From PRDV01 sp963710865 (lineage in GTDB: Bacteria > Babelota > Babeliae > Babelales > Babelaceae), in NCBI GenBank assembly GCA_963710865.1, contig CAVQBR010000002.1:1550001-1614000 (forward strand): DNA of 64,000 nucleotides, given 5' to 3'. This document shows, piece after piece, positions 24,319 to 33,640 of the stretch (its first letter is position 1; each line of letters opens with the position of its first letter). The position numbers and the translations under genes are program-made. The notes beneath the pieces were generated by a model that was given only the letters and a program-made list of their open reading frames with translations, was not told where the DNA came from and did not search any database.

Positions 24319-25881
24319 TTAAAGAGTCCAAACATGAATTTCTTTGTGCCCAATGCCTAAAACTTCGTGAGAAATTTTTTCATCCCATGATTTATGCAGA
24401 TCTGGATTGAAAATGATCAGATGCCCTCGCTGCCGGAACTATCCATGTAATCAGCCGTTTGTTCTAAACCCTTTGCAAGTACTGATTCACTATGCTTAAT
24501 TTTTAATTCGAGGACAAATGTTTGGCTTTTCCAGCGCACAAAAAAATCAACCGGTCTAGTACCAGGTGCATATTCACGACAAATAGATCCGCCACCATTA
24601 ATAATGCGCTGCAAGAAGGTAAGAAGCAATAGATGCGGTCCTGACTCTTTATATTGATATTTCTGAAGCCAGAGTTGAGCATTTTCGCGATAAAATTGTG
24701 TAAATCGTTCAAGCAAAATAGCCATAGCCAAAGATCCATCTTTTCTTACAAACGATCTTTCTGTAAGAGCAATCCTTTCCTGAAACTCAGAGGCAAGTAC
24801 AGCTGGAATAATCTGTTTATAGAGTGGATTGGCAATTTCTAATGAGGGCGCAGTCGCAGAGAACAAACCAAGATCTTTACACTATTGGACGTCATCCTTC
24901 TTAAATCCATGAAGATCACCACCCATAATAGCATCAAATACGCGGGCAACTCGTGGTTCGTTCAGCTTATCTATTAAAGAATCGATATGCGTATCGCGAC
25001 GAAGAATTAAAATATCTTTTGCTCTATCTATGATTTCCTCAGTAATAGGTTGAGTTCTATCAGGTACGAGCACGAAGCAGGCTTCTTCAGCAAGGGCATT
25101 GACGAGCCATGGTTGTCCTTGCGTTAAGCAGTAGGCATGCTCAATTGCTTTATCGGTAAAAAGTTGCCCCGTGGCCTTCGTATGCTGCCGATACAAAAGC
25201 CCCACCTCTTCCTGGGAAAAGTTCGATAGGGTGAGCGAAACTGTTTTTATATTGAAAGGGGTCGCATTTGAAACATACGCTCCTGCTTCTTCAGACCAGA
25301 TTCTATAGTCTTTAACATCTCTCAAACTAATGAGGCAAATGGATTGGGGAAATCGATCAGGCCGATTGCTAAAACCCGTTCGAATTTGTCGCAAAACTGA
25401 GAGCAACGAATCGCCAATAAGTGAGTCAATTTCATTCAATAAAAAGTGCAATAGGTTTATCGGAAAGTTTTGACCAAATTTCCAAAGCTTCTTGAACGAC
25501 AGGAGTTCGCTGAATGAGATCATTCAATAGAGATATTGTTTCTACGTCTTCAGGAAAATTCGTATTTATTGCATTCTTTAATATACTAACAATGCCAATC
25601 AAAGCTTTCTCGAAATTCTCACGCGCAACTTGAGCATTTTCAATATTGATATACAGAGCCTTAATTCCATTAGTGCCACGCAAATAGTTCACAAATTCAG
25701 TAATGGCAGTTGTTTTCCCGCTTTGACGCGGAGCATGCAGGACAAAATAGTTCCAATTCTCAATGAGCTCAATTAGTCGATTTTTATTTAGTCTTTCGGG
25801 CAAATAGTAGTGCTTTGAGGGAATAATAGGGCCGGCGATACAAAACCTCTTTGCTCCAGACGAATGAACGATTCTCTTCAT
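24319..25881 (-). pseudogene. AAA-ATPase/PD-(D/E)XK nuclease-type gene, broken three times
   Basis: Three consecutive fragments form one gene. Fragment 1 (from 25881) has Walker A APRQSGKTTA and reaches Walker B as KPIALFI, where one extra base (about 25434-25437) shifts the frame; the next frame continues EIDSLIGDSLLS. Fragment 2 runs to GFKKDDVQ and hits an in-frame TAG (24882-24884); CKDLGLFS continues beyond it. Fragment 3 contains the nuclease-like core RPVDFFVRW and TFVLELKIK. A one-base loss near 24421-24426 then ends it at 24417, while the -1 frame continues HLIIFNPDLHKSW to a stop at 24319. Intact relatives are ATP-binding proteins with a C-terminal nuclease-like domain, of unclear role. 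It is inactive unless the lesions are sequencing errors. Confidence 0.85.
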
Positions 25882-26124
25882 GTACCTGCTTTCTTACGTT
25901 GAAATCTTCTAACGATAAGAATAACTGAGCTCATCTTATTTGTCTCTATTTTATCTGTGGTGAAAACTCGCTGATTTGCCCGACTATCTCAGTCAAACCC
26001 ATTGGGACGAAAGCTATTCGGTGTAGTGCTGATAGGTCGCAAAACTCGCCGAAACTAGCTATAACAAATAACAGACAATTTTCCCGTATTGAGAGTAACG
26101 TAGAACCTTGAAAAGCCAACCAAA

Positions 26125-26130
26125 CTATAA
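26125..26130 (+). repeat. Target-site duplication, left copy (CTATAA)
   Basis: Direct repeat CTATAA abutting the left end; the same six bases abut the right end at 28685-28690. Confidence 0.75.
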
Positions 26131-26180
26131 ACGGTCAATTATCTTTAACGGTGATGGTCAATTATCTTTAGCGCTTTTAA
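26131..26180 (+). repeat. IS left terminal inverted repeat
   Basis: ACGGTCAATTATCTTTAACG then a second GGTCAATTATCTTTAGCG unit; about 44 of 50 positions match the reverse complement of 28635-28684. Confidence 0.85.
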
Positions 26181-26250
26181 ATTAAAAAGTATGATGGCAT
26201 GAGCAAGCCAACGAAGTTTGTAACTCAACTACAAAATCCAAGGGAAACTC

Positions 26251-27780
26251 ATGCCAGGAAAAAGAATAACTGACAAACAGGTAAATGACTATATGGAAAA
26301 TATTGAAAACGGTATGCCTAAAAGAATGGCAGCACTGAAAGCTGGGATCGCGGAAAGCAGTGGTCGTAATATTGCACATGCAAGGAGAAACAAAAAGAGA
26401 AAGCAACGTGAAGGAAAGCCGACGCGAGAAGATAGATTTGAAACGGTTATGCAATCTTTTGTGATACCTCTTCTTGAAAGAGGAATCACCATAGCCTCAC
26501 ATATTTTTGAGATGCTGCAGGAGGAATATCCGGGCGAATTTAATGAGGTACAGATGCGTACATTCCGGCGAAGGATTGCAAAGTACAAACTACTCGAAGG
26601 AAAAGGCAAAGAGATAATGTTTCCTCAAACCAAACCTCAGCCAGGCAAATCTGGAATATCTGATTTCACCTTGATTAAGTTTAAAGATCGAAAAATGAAA
26701 GTGACTATAGCTGGTGAACCTTTTGAACATAAGATCTTTCATTATAGATTGCAGTTTTCTGGGTATCGCTTTGTAGATGTTTCTAGGGGTACAGGAGAAC
26801 GGTTTGTGGTTATGTCTAAAGGGCTTCAGGATGCCTGGCATGATCTTGGGGGAGTTCCGGAAGAGCATAGGACTGACAATCTTTCATTGGTGTTTAAAAA
26901 TCGGGTGGATGGTGCACAAGAGGATCTTACACTAAGAATGAATGCACTTTATGCCCATTATAGCGTAAGGCCAACACGTAATAATGTAGGAAAAGGTCAT
27001 GAAAATGGAGCTATTGAGTCATCTCATAGACACTTTAAAGACCGGTTAAAGAGTGAGCTCATAAAAAGAGATAGTATTAACTTTGATTCATATGAGCAGT
27101 ACCGGGCATTTGTTAAAGGTGTGGCAGCAAAGCTCAATCTTAAGAATGCAAGCAAAATTGCTATTGAACGAGCTCATTTGAGACCTTTGCCTGAAGGTCG
27201 AGCAATTGAGTATGATGATGTCACTGCGGTAGTAGCATCGTCAAGTGTGATTGTTGTTAGGAGAGTGATTTATTCTGTTCCTAACAAGCTGATTGGTAAG
27301 GTGCTCCATATCAAGCTGTATGATGATAAGCTTGAATGCTACCTTGGCGCTACACATGTTATTACTCTGACGCGTATGCCTATTCCTCAAAAAGGGAAGC
27401 GGGCTCACAATATAGATTATAGACATGTTATTGAGTGGCTAGCAAAAAAACCAGGAGCATTCCCTGGATACGCATATCGCGACTATCTTTTGCCTACAGA
27501 GAGCTATAAGAAGATTTGGGAGCATATTAAAAGTACGATGAATCTGCGAGAAGCTGCGCGATTCATCGTTGGGATACTGCATCTAGCCTATATTCAAAAT
27601 TGCCAAGAGGAGCTTTCGATTGAGATTCTTGATCGCATAAAACATGGGACAGAACTTAAACTGAGCAGCCTGCAAAGCATGTTCAAATCTCAAGCAACAA
27701 AAGTACCTGATATCGTTATTCCTGAAATTCACATTAATCGATTCAATGAGCTAATTCCTGGCTTTAAAGGACAAGAATGA
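26251..27780 (+). CDS. istA: IS21-family transposase IstA
   Basis: A 509-residue DDE recombinase. An N-terminal helix-turn-helix region (VNDYMENIENGMPKRMAALK) is followed by a rve-type catalytic core. Candidate acidic residues are the Asp of SDFTLIKF, the Asp of EEHRTDNLS and the Glu of GHENGAIESSH, with spacing typical for the family. The C-terminal region (from ~residue 290) is the usual beta-rich domain with RRVIYSVPNKLIGK. The start ATG follows GGGAAACTC. It cuts and joins the element's ends together with IstB. Confidence 0.92.
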   Translation: MPGKRITDKQVNDYMENIENGMPKRMAALKAGIAESSGRNIAHARRNKKRKQREGKPTREDRFETVMQSFVIPLLERGITIASHIFEMLQEEYPGEFNEVQMRTFRRRIAKYKLLEGKGKEIMFPQTKPQPGKSGISDFTLIKFKDRKMKVTIAGEPFEHKIFHYRLQFSGYRFVDVSRGTGERFVVMSKGLQDAWHDLGGVPEEHRTDNLSLVFKNRVDGAQEDLTLRMNALYAHYSVRPTRNNVGKGHENGAIESSHRHFKDRLKSELIKRDSINFDSYEQYRAFVKGVAAKLNLKNASKIAIERAHLRPLPEGRAIEYDDVTAVVASSSVIVVRRVIYSVPNKLIGKVLHIKLYDDKLECYLGATHVITLTRMPIPQKGKRAHNIDYRHVIEWLAKKPGAFPGYAYRDYLLPTESYKKIWEHIKSTMNLREAARFIVGILHLAYIQNCQEELSIEILDRIKHGTELKLSSLQSMFKSQATKVPDIVIPEIHINRFNELIPGFKGQE

Positions 27781-28529
27781 TTACCAAAGAAACTGTTCCA
27801 CTATTACTAAAAAAACTGCGCTTAAACACTATGAACTCCTGTTGGCAAGATGTCTCAAAACAAGCTGTGAAAGAACGTTGGGGTTACCCTCAATACTTAG
27901 GCACGCTCTGCGACATGGAGCTCGCAACACGAGATTCAAAGCGAATAGAAAGACATCTAGTCGAGGCGAAGATGCCACTAAACAAGACTCTTGATACCTT
28001 CAGCTTTGCAAATCTTACCTCAATAACTGGCGCTCAGATAAGCTCTTTTGCAGAAGACACTCAATGGGTTACCCAAGCTCGCAATCTCATGCTCTTTGGA
28101 CCAAGCGGAACTGGCAAGACTCATCTAGCAGCAGCAATTGGCAGAAGGCTTATTGAGCTTGGCAAACGTGTCTTCTTTATTCGAACTACAGCTCTTGTTC
28201 AAAAGCTGCAATTGGCGTACCTTGAAAACAAGCTCTCGGACGCTTTAGAAAAGCTAGAAAAGTTTGATCTGATCATTCTTGATGACTTTGGCTATGTGAA
28301 GAAAAATGAAGCAGAAACAAGTGTCTTGTTTGAACTAATTGGAGATCGATATGAGTCGAAGAGCATTCTCATAACATCGAACCAAGCCTTTGGAACTTGG
28401 GATACGATCTTTCCCGACAGTACAATGGCAGTTGCTGCTATAGACAGACTTGTACATCATGCATCAATTATAAATATAAATGAACCGAGCTTCAGAAGCG
28501 CAGCAAAGATAAGTAAGGTGAAGCCATAA
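27777..28529 (+). CDS. istB: IS21-family ATPase IstB
   Basis: A 250-residue AAA+ ATPase, related to DnaC, that selects the target and activates the transposase. Walker A is GPSGTGKTHLAAAIG, Walker B LIILDDFGY, sensor motif ILITSNQAF, and the C-terminal region carries IDRLVHHA. The start overlaps the istA stop by 4 bp. Intact and normal in length. Confidence 0.94.
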   Translation: MITKETVPLLLKKLRLNTMNSCWQDVSKQAVKERWGYPQYLGTLCDMELATRDSKRIERHLVEAKMPLNKTLDTFSFANLTSITGAQISSFAEDTQWVTQARNLMLFGPSGTGKTHLAAAIGRRLIELGKRVFFIRTTALVQKLQLAYLENKLSDALEKLEKFDLIILDDFGYVKKNEAETSVLFELIGDRYESKSILITSNQAFGTWDTIFPDSTMAVAAIDRLVHHASIININEPSFRSAAKISKVKP

Positions 28530-28634
28530 GCTACGCTGATTAAGGCTAAAAGAAAAAGACTTAGTGAAATTAATAGTATTATGACTGAAAACATATTAAA
28601 ATAACCAGGAGCAATTGATGAACTCTGATTCTTC

Positions 28635-28684
28635 ATAAAAGCGCTAAACTTAATTGACCGCGACCGTTAAAGTTAATTGACCAC
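28635..28684 (-). repeat. IS right terminal inverted repeat
   Basis: The reverse complement reads GTGGTCAATTAACTTTAACG followed by a second GGTCAATTAAGTTTAGCG unit, matching the left end. Confidence 0.85.
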
Positions 28685-28690
28685 CTATAA
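28685..28690 (+). repeat. Target-site duplication, right copy (CTATAA)
   Basis: Same six bases as 26125-26130. Confidence 0.75.
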
Positions 28691-29069
28691 ACCAAACTGA
28701 ATATTTGTTAGATTCTAATTCTATATGCCATGTACAAACTCATCGCTTACTTATCTGCGAGTAAGCGGTTCTTGAACTGAAAGTTCGGCTATGCAAGAAA
28801 AAAATCACTCAAGTTTCTACTTCGAGGTTAGTATTCAAAAGAAAGCCTTGTGATTTTTCGTATTTGAGAGTGCGCGGATTATCGTTACTTTTCCCCATGT
28901 AAGAATCTATTTTGTTCTGGAAATTTTGGTGGTATGGACCTCCTAGGCCGGCAAATGGAGTTTTCGGCTGGTAGAAATAAAGCAATTTTGAATAGAAATA
29001 ATTGACTTTGGATGTTTTGAGGTTATCGTTAGGAATAAGTGAGTAGCCAAATTTTCAGGAAGGGTGTAG
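28691..29069. other. Intergenic region with a small hairpin
   Basis: No gene seen. CGCTTACT (28744-28751) pairs with AGTAAGCG (28760-28767), and GAACT/AGTTC follows closely. A TTGACT near 29002 has no convincing -10 partner, so I do not call a promoter for the 29070 gene. Confidence 0.4.
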
Positions 29070-32000
29070 ATGAAGAATAAAGGATTTGTTTTTGTTATAC
29101 TGTCGAGCTCTTTTTCAGTTCAAGGAATGAGTAAAGAACGCATATCGGCAGCAACACCAGAGGCAGTATCGCTTCCAATAATAGAGAACGTACACAAGGA
29201 TGAGTTCACCAGTTTACTCAGAGAGCAAGGTCTCGATAGTACAGACACAGACGTCCGCCTTCGAGACAGTGGTCAAACACTTCTATCATCCGCTGTTGAG
29301 CGAGGTAGTTTAGAAGACGTCCGATTGCTAGTAAGGTCACAAGTTGCTGTAAATAAGGTTGATAAGTATGGCTTAACTTCCTTGTATGAGGCAGCACTTA
29401 ATAATCGCGATGAAATAGCACTGATGTTACTAGCTGCTGGAGCCGATGTTGAGAGCTTGGATGCTCAAGGTGTATCATTATTGCACCGAGCTTCATTTCT
29501 TGGCCATCTTCCTGTTGTAAAATTTTTGCTTGATCATGGTGCAGGTATTAATAATGCTATTAATGGTGAACTAACAGCACTAGATATAGCGGCCCTGGGG
29601 GGGCGGCCTGACGTCGTCGATCTCTTGCTGAAAGTGGGTGCTGAAAAGGCAAGGATGTCAAAAATGAGCGCCTTGATGAATGCGATCTTGGGAGGAGCCA
29701 CTAATCCGATGCATGAATTGATACCAATATTTGGTACGGAGTTTGCTTCTCTCTTTACGGTAACTCAAAATGGCCATGCTCAAGTGGTAAAATTGCTTTT
29801 GAATGCCGGTTCTGATGCAAATGAGGTTTCTGACGATAACGTGACCCCGCTGTGCTTGGCAGCATTTGGAGGGCAGGCTCAAGTCGTTGAATTGTTGTTA
29901 CAAAAAGGTGCCGCTATAGACCAAGCAGGTAAAGACGGTCTAACCCCCTTACATGCAGCATCTAATTTTGCCTGTTTTGATAGTACTCAGCTTCTGACCT
30001 GGGCAAATAAGCATCGTCTACCTGTTATCTCTACACGCGCTGACGGTCATATAGCAGTAGTTGAAATGTTATTGCGTTCAGGTGCTAATAACAAGAAGTC
30101 AGATAATAAGGGTGCCACGCCACTGCATACAGCTGCTTTTGGAGGTCAAGTTCAGGTAGTTAAACTGTTGTTAGAATTTGGGGCTGACAAATCACAGCCT
30201 GATAAGAAGGGTGCAACTGCGTTGCATATGGCAGCCACGAATGGCTCAGAAATGGTAGCACGATTCGTAGGATATACAGATATGATTCCGCCATTTGAAT
30301 TCAGCAAACGTAGGGATTATGTTCAGGTAATTAAGCTCCTGCTCGAAGTACCCGATGCGTCTATAAAAAAAGCAGATGAAAATGGGATTACTCCCCTGTA
30401 CATTGCTGCAAAGGAAGGCACTGTTCAGGTGGTTGAACTCTTCTTGAAAGCTGGAGCAAGTATTGATGTGCGTACGAATTTTGGTGAGACGCCTTTGTTT
30501 GGCGCGGTAAGGGCTGGTAATTTTGAAGTAGTCAATAAGCTGCTGGACGAAGGGGCAAAAGTAAATTTAGCAGTCGCGGGTGCGCGGATTGCTGCGGGTA
30601 CGACTTTTGGCGAAACGCCTTTGATTTGTGCGGCTAAGAATGGCCATGTTGACATAGTTAAGCGGTTGTTAGCAGTCGCCAATGTTTCTATAGACAAAAG
30701 TGATGATGATGGCGCTACTGCTCTCTATAAAGTAGCTATGAAGGGTAATATTCAGATTGTTGAACTGTTATTGCAAGCTGGGGCAGATACTGAAGTTCGT
30801 ACGAATTTTGGAGAGACGCCTTTGTTCCGCGCTGTAAAGAATGGTCATGCTTCAGTAGTGAGGATGTTGCTGAAGGCAGGTGCGAAAGTAGATGCATCAG
30901 TTGTGGCCGTACATATTGCTGCAGATGGCACTTTTGGTGAAACAGCTTTGTTTTCCGCATCAAAGAATGGTCAGACTGAAATAGTTAACGCATTACTCGC
31001 TGCGGGAGCAAATCTAAATACAGCGGTGGAAGGATGCGTCCCATTGCACATTGCTGCTAAAAACGGTCATGTTGAGGTTGTTAAAGTTTTATTGGCAAAA
31101 GAGGCTAGCCAAGTCAATGCTGCTTCTGCAAATGGCTCAGGGCCGTTGTATTTTGCATCTCAAAATGGTCATAGTGAAGTGGTACAGATTTTGCTGGCTA
31201 CAGGCGCTCAGGTAAATGGTTCTAATAAACTTGGAAAGACATCCGTACAAGCAGCTGCTCAAAATGGTCATACAATGATCGTAGCAATGTTATTAGCGGC
31301 AGGCGCAGAGGTCAATAGTGCAGACAACGATGGCTCTACCTCATTGCATAGAGCATGCGAACATGGCCATATTGAGGTAGTTAAGCTGTTATTGGCAGCG
31401 CATGCAGATAAAGCCAAATCGAATAACAAAGGGAAAACTGCTTTGCAGATTGCCATTACCCTTAGTCATACAAGTATAGTTCAATTATTGAGCGCAGCTA
31501 ACGTGCTTATACCTGCTGAGAGTAATCCAGTTGACTTGCGATCGCATTTCGACGCTTCTGCAAACAAGACTGACAAAGATGTGAGGTCTCCGTACTCTAC
31601 GGCAGCAGGCCAGGTAGCTGAATCGTTGTTAGCGGCAAGCGGTCATGAAGATAAGAAGAATAAAGAAGCCGTAACGCCATTGTTTAGTGCGGCTCAGAAT
31701 GGTCATGTGCACGTAGTTCAAGAACTTATAAATGCCAAGGTAGACTGTGACGAAACTTGTACATTTAGGGGTACCTTGCCACCTATTAAAGCATTATTCT
31801 TTCATAAAGACTCGTTGAAAAAAGAAGCTGTCTGGAACAATTCTACTCCATTGCAAATTGCAGCCCTCAATGGACATGTGCAGATAGTCAGGCTCTTGTC
31901 GGAGGCTGGTGCGGATCTTAATAGACCTAATGATTTAGGACTGACTCCTTTGTTAATTGCATCGTTATGTGGTCATTATGAAGTGGTTGAAGCATTGTTG

Positions 32001-32621
32001 AAAGTGGGAGTAGATATAAACCAAAGTACTTTGGGAGTAAGGGGAGGGGCAGCTGGTCTTGAATTTTCATTTGTTGTCGCTTGTTCTCCTCGTGAAGCCG
32101 AATTGATTAAATTACTCCTGGACGTTTGGCACGTTCACTATATCGGTGAGCATCCTTTTTTACCTCGGGTATATACTCCATTGATCCTAGCCGCAGCGAG
32201 TGGCAATGCTGAGCTTGTTAAATTGCTATTGAGCAAAGGCTCTCAGCACGAAGAAGCGGCAGATGATAGCTCGGTTAACGCTCTATGCTACGCGGTTGGA
32301 ACTGGTAATGTTCCGGTAGTGGAACTGCTTGTCGCAGCAGGTGTACGAGTAAATAAGAGTATTAACTCAGCTATGGTCTTAATTGATCAGTATCGTTCTT
32401 CAATCGTCGAGATTGCGCAGGGTGAGGGGCATGATGAAATAGTCGCACTCTTGTTAGAAGCAGGGAGATCTCAAGACAGAAGGTTTAAAGGTATGTCGGC
32501 ATTTGAATTGACCGATCTCAAAAAGAAATTACATGAAGATTTTTTGAAAAGGAAAGAAATAGTAAAAAAGGTCTCAGATACTGTAAAGGGTGGGGACTTG
32601 TCAATGTTTGAAGATTACTAA
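29070..32621 (+). CDS. Giant secreted ankyrin-repeat protein
   Basis: A 1183-residue protein with SD GGAAGGG and a signal peptide (FVFVILSSSFSVQG). Practically the whole chain is ankyrin repeats, about 27 units by counting the VVxLLLxxGA helices, broken by inserts at ~residues 200-230, 305-325, 390-420, 830-880 and 1010-1030. A larger two-unit repeat is visible: VRTNFGETPLF near residues 467 and 576 each start a ~110-residue block. The C-terminus is a Lys-rich helix. Such a long solenoid can wrap several partners. No catalytic motif is visible; a host-directed scaffold or effector is inferred. Confidence 0.87.
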   Translation: MKNKGFVFVILSSSFSVQGMSKERISAATPEAVSLPIIENVHKDEFTSLLREQGLDSTDTDVRLRDSGQTLLSSAVERGSLEDVRLLVRSQVAVNKVDKYGLTSLYEAALNNRDEIALMLLAAGADVESLDAQGVSLLHRASFLGHLPVVKFLLDHGAGINNAINGELTALDIAALGGRPDVVDLLLKVGAEKARMSKMSALMNAILGGATNPMHELIPIFGTEFASLFTVTQNGHAQVVKLLLNAGSDANEVSDDNVTPLCLAAFGGQAQVVELLLQKGAAIDQAGKDGLTPLHAASNFACFDSTQLLTWANKHRLPVISTRADGHIAVVEMLLRSGANNKKSDNKGATPLHTAAFGGQVQVVKLLLEFGADKSQPDKKGATALHMAATNGSEMVARFVGYTDMIPPFEFSKRRDYVQVIKLLLEVPDASIKKADENGITPLYIAAKEGTVQVVELFLKAGASIDVRTNFGETPLFGAVRAGNFEVVNKLLDEGAKVNLAVAGARIAAGTTFGETPLICAAKNGHVDIVKRLLAVANVSIDKSDDDGATALYKVAMKGNIQIVELLLQAGADTEVRTNFGETPLFRAVKNGHASVVRMLLKAGAKVDASVVAVHIAADGTFGETALFSASKNGQTEIVNALLAAGANLNTAVEGCVPLHIAAKNGHVEVVKVLLAKEASQVNAASANGSGPLYFASQNGHSEVVQILLATGAQVNGSNKLGKTSVQAAAQNGHTMIVAMLLAAGAEVNSADNDGSTSLHRACEHGHIEVVKLLLAAHADKAKSNNKGKTALQIAITLSHTSIVQLLSAANVLIPAESNPVDLRSHFDASANKTDKDVRSPYSTAAGQVAESLLAASGHEDKKNKEAVTPLFSAAQNGHVHVVQELINAKVDCDETCTFRGTLPPIKALFFHKDSLKKEAVWNNSTPLQIAALNGHVQIVRLLSEAGADLNRPNDLGLTPLLIASLCGHYEVVEALLKVGVDINQSTLGVRGGAAGLEFSFVVACSPREAELIKLLLDVWHVHYIGEHPFLPRVYTPLILAAASGNAELVKLLLSKGSQHEEAADDSSVNALCYAVGTGNVPVVELLVAAGVRVNKSINSAMVLIDQYRSSIVEIAQGEGHDEIVALLLEAGRSQDRRFKGMSAFELTDLKKKLHEDFLKRKEIVKKVSDTVKGGDLSMFEDY

Positions 32622-32877
32622 ACGCAACAATTTGTCCATATAAAGTTCACCTCTATCTGTACAACTTTTGGCATGCACTTGATTTTTGGAACATTGGGAA
32701 ACTTCGCTGGACAATGGTTGTTGTGAATGGACTTAAAGTAAATGTGCTCATTGGACTGTCTGCTGCGCCCCCCTGTAGCTGCAGTAAAGAAGTTATCGTG
32801 CGATTCGACTCGTTTTGGTGCATTTCACATGAGCTGAAAAACCATATGTATCTATACTAGCATACGCTTTTCGGCGC

Positions 32878-33519
32878 TTACAGTTTATCAAATCGTGCAA
32901 GATCCTTGATCGTTCCTGAAAGAACGAGAATATCCTTATGGGCAAGAACATGCTGTTCATCTACTGGTTCTATTATTCCTTCAACCTTCAAACCGATGCA
33001 AGTAACGCCATACGTTGAAGGCAGGGCGAGCTTTTGGATTGTTTTACCGATGAATTTTTCAGGAACTTCACTTTGACTAATACAAAATTGGGGAGATAAG
33101 CGCATAAGTGTTTTAAAGGGGAGACTGAGGGTATCGGCAAGGCGTCTTCCCACTTCTCGTTCTGGCAATATAACTTCGTCAGCCCCTATTAATTGAAGAA
33201 TTTCTCGGTGAATTTCACTGATGGAGCGGGTAATGACTTTGGGAACATGGAGCCTATGTTTGAGCAGGGCAGTTACTAAAATAGATTGAGCGAAATTTTC
33301 ACCCATTGCAACGATGACCGTTTCCATCTCATCAACGCCAATACTCCGCAACGCTTCTTCGTCCGTGACACGCATGCAAATAGCTTGAGTTACCTTATCT
33401 CGAATTGAGGCAATAATAGATTCGTTACTATCTACTGCGAGCACTTCCATTCCATTATCAGCAAGTTGAACAGCTACATGGTAGCCGAATCGGCCGACTC
33501 CTATAATACAAAATTTCAT
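32878..33519 (-). CDS. ktrA: Potassium uptake regulatory subunit (RCK domain)
   Basis: A 213-residue cytoplasmic gating subunit. The start is placed at the second Met (33519, MKFCIIG) because GGAG lies 6 bp upstream; an earlier ATG at 33531 has no SD. The N-terminal Rossmann RCK domain has GVGRFGYHVA (nucleotide-binding GxGxxG) with the acidic AVDSNE at the end of strand 2. TrkA-C follows from ~residue 135 (EVPEKFIGKTIQKLALP). It binds ATP/ADP or NAD and gates KtrB, whose gene precedes it by ~120 bp. Confidence 0.85.
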   Translation of the reverse strand: MKFCIIGVGRFGYHVAVQLADNGMEVLAVDSNESIIASIRDKVTQAICMRVTDEEALRSIGVDEMETVIVAMGENFAQSILVTALLKHRLHVPKVITRSISEIHREILQLIGADEVILPEREVGRRLADTLSLPFKTLMRLSPQFCISQSEVPEKFIGKTIQKLALPSTYGVTCIGLKVEGIIEPVDEQHVLAHKDILVLSGTIKDLARFDKL

Positions 33520-33640
33520 CAATTTCTCCATAGTTCGTTACGAGTGCACTCAACAAGCACCTTTTCAAAGTCTACTCTATCTCGAGCCATTCGTAAAGTG
33601 GGGCATCTAGTAAGCCTTCATGGAAGATATATTGAGTGTA

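Larger units (their letters stand above)
26131..28684 (+). mobile_element. Complete IS21-family insertion sequence (2554 bp)
   Basis: Contains istA and istB with the typical ATGA overlap. The ends are ~50-bp inverted repeats, each made of two GGTCAATTA-xTTTA units about 22 bp apart, the multiple terminal repeats expected for IS21. CTATAA at 26125-26130 and 28685-28690 is a 6-bp direct target duplication. Both genes are intact, so the element may be mobile. It inserted in non-coding DNA next to the ATPase pseudogene. About 100 bp between istB and the right end carry no gene. Confidence 0.9.
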
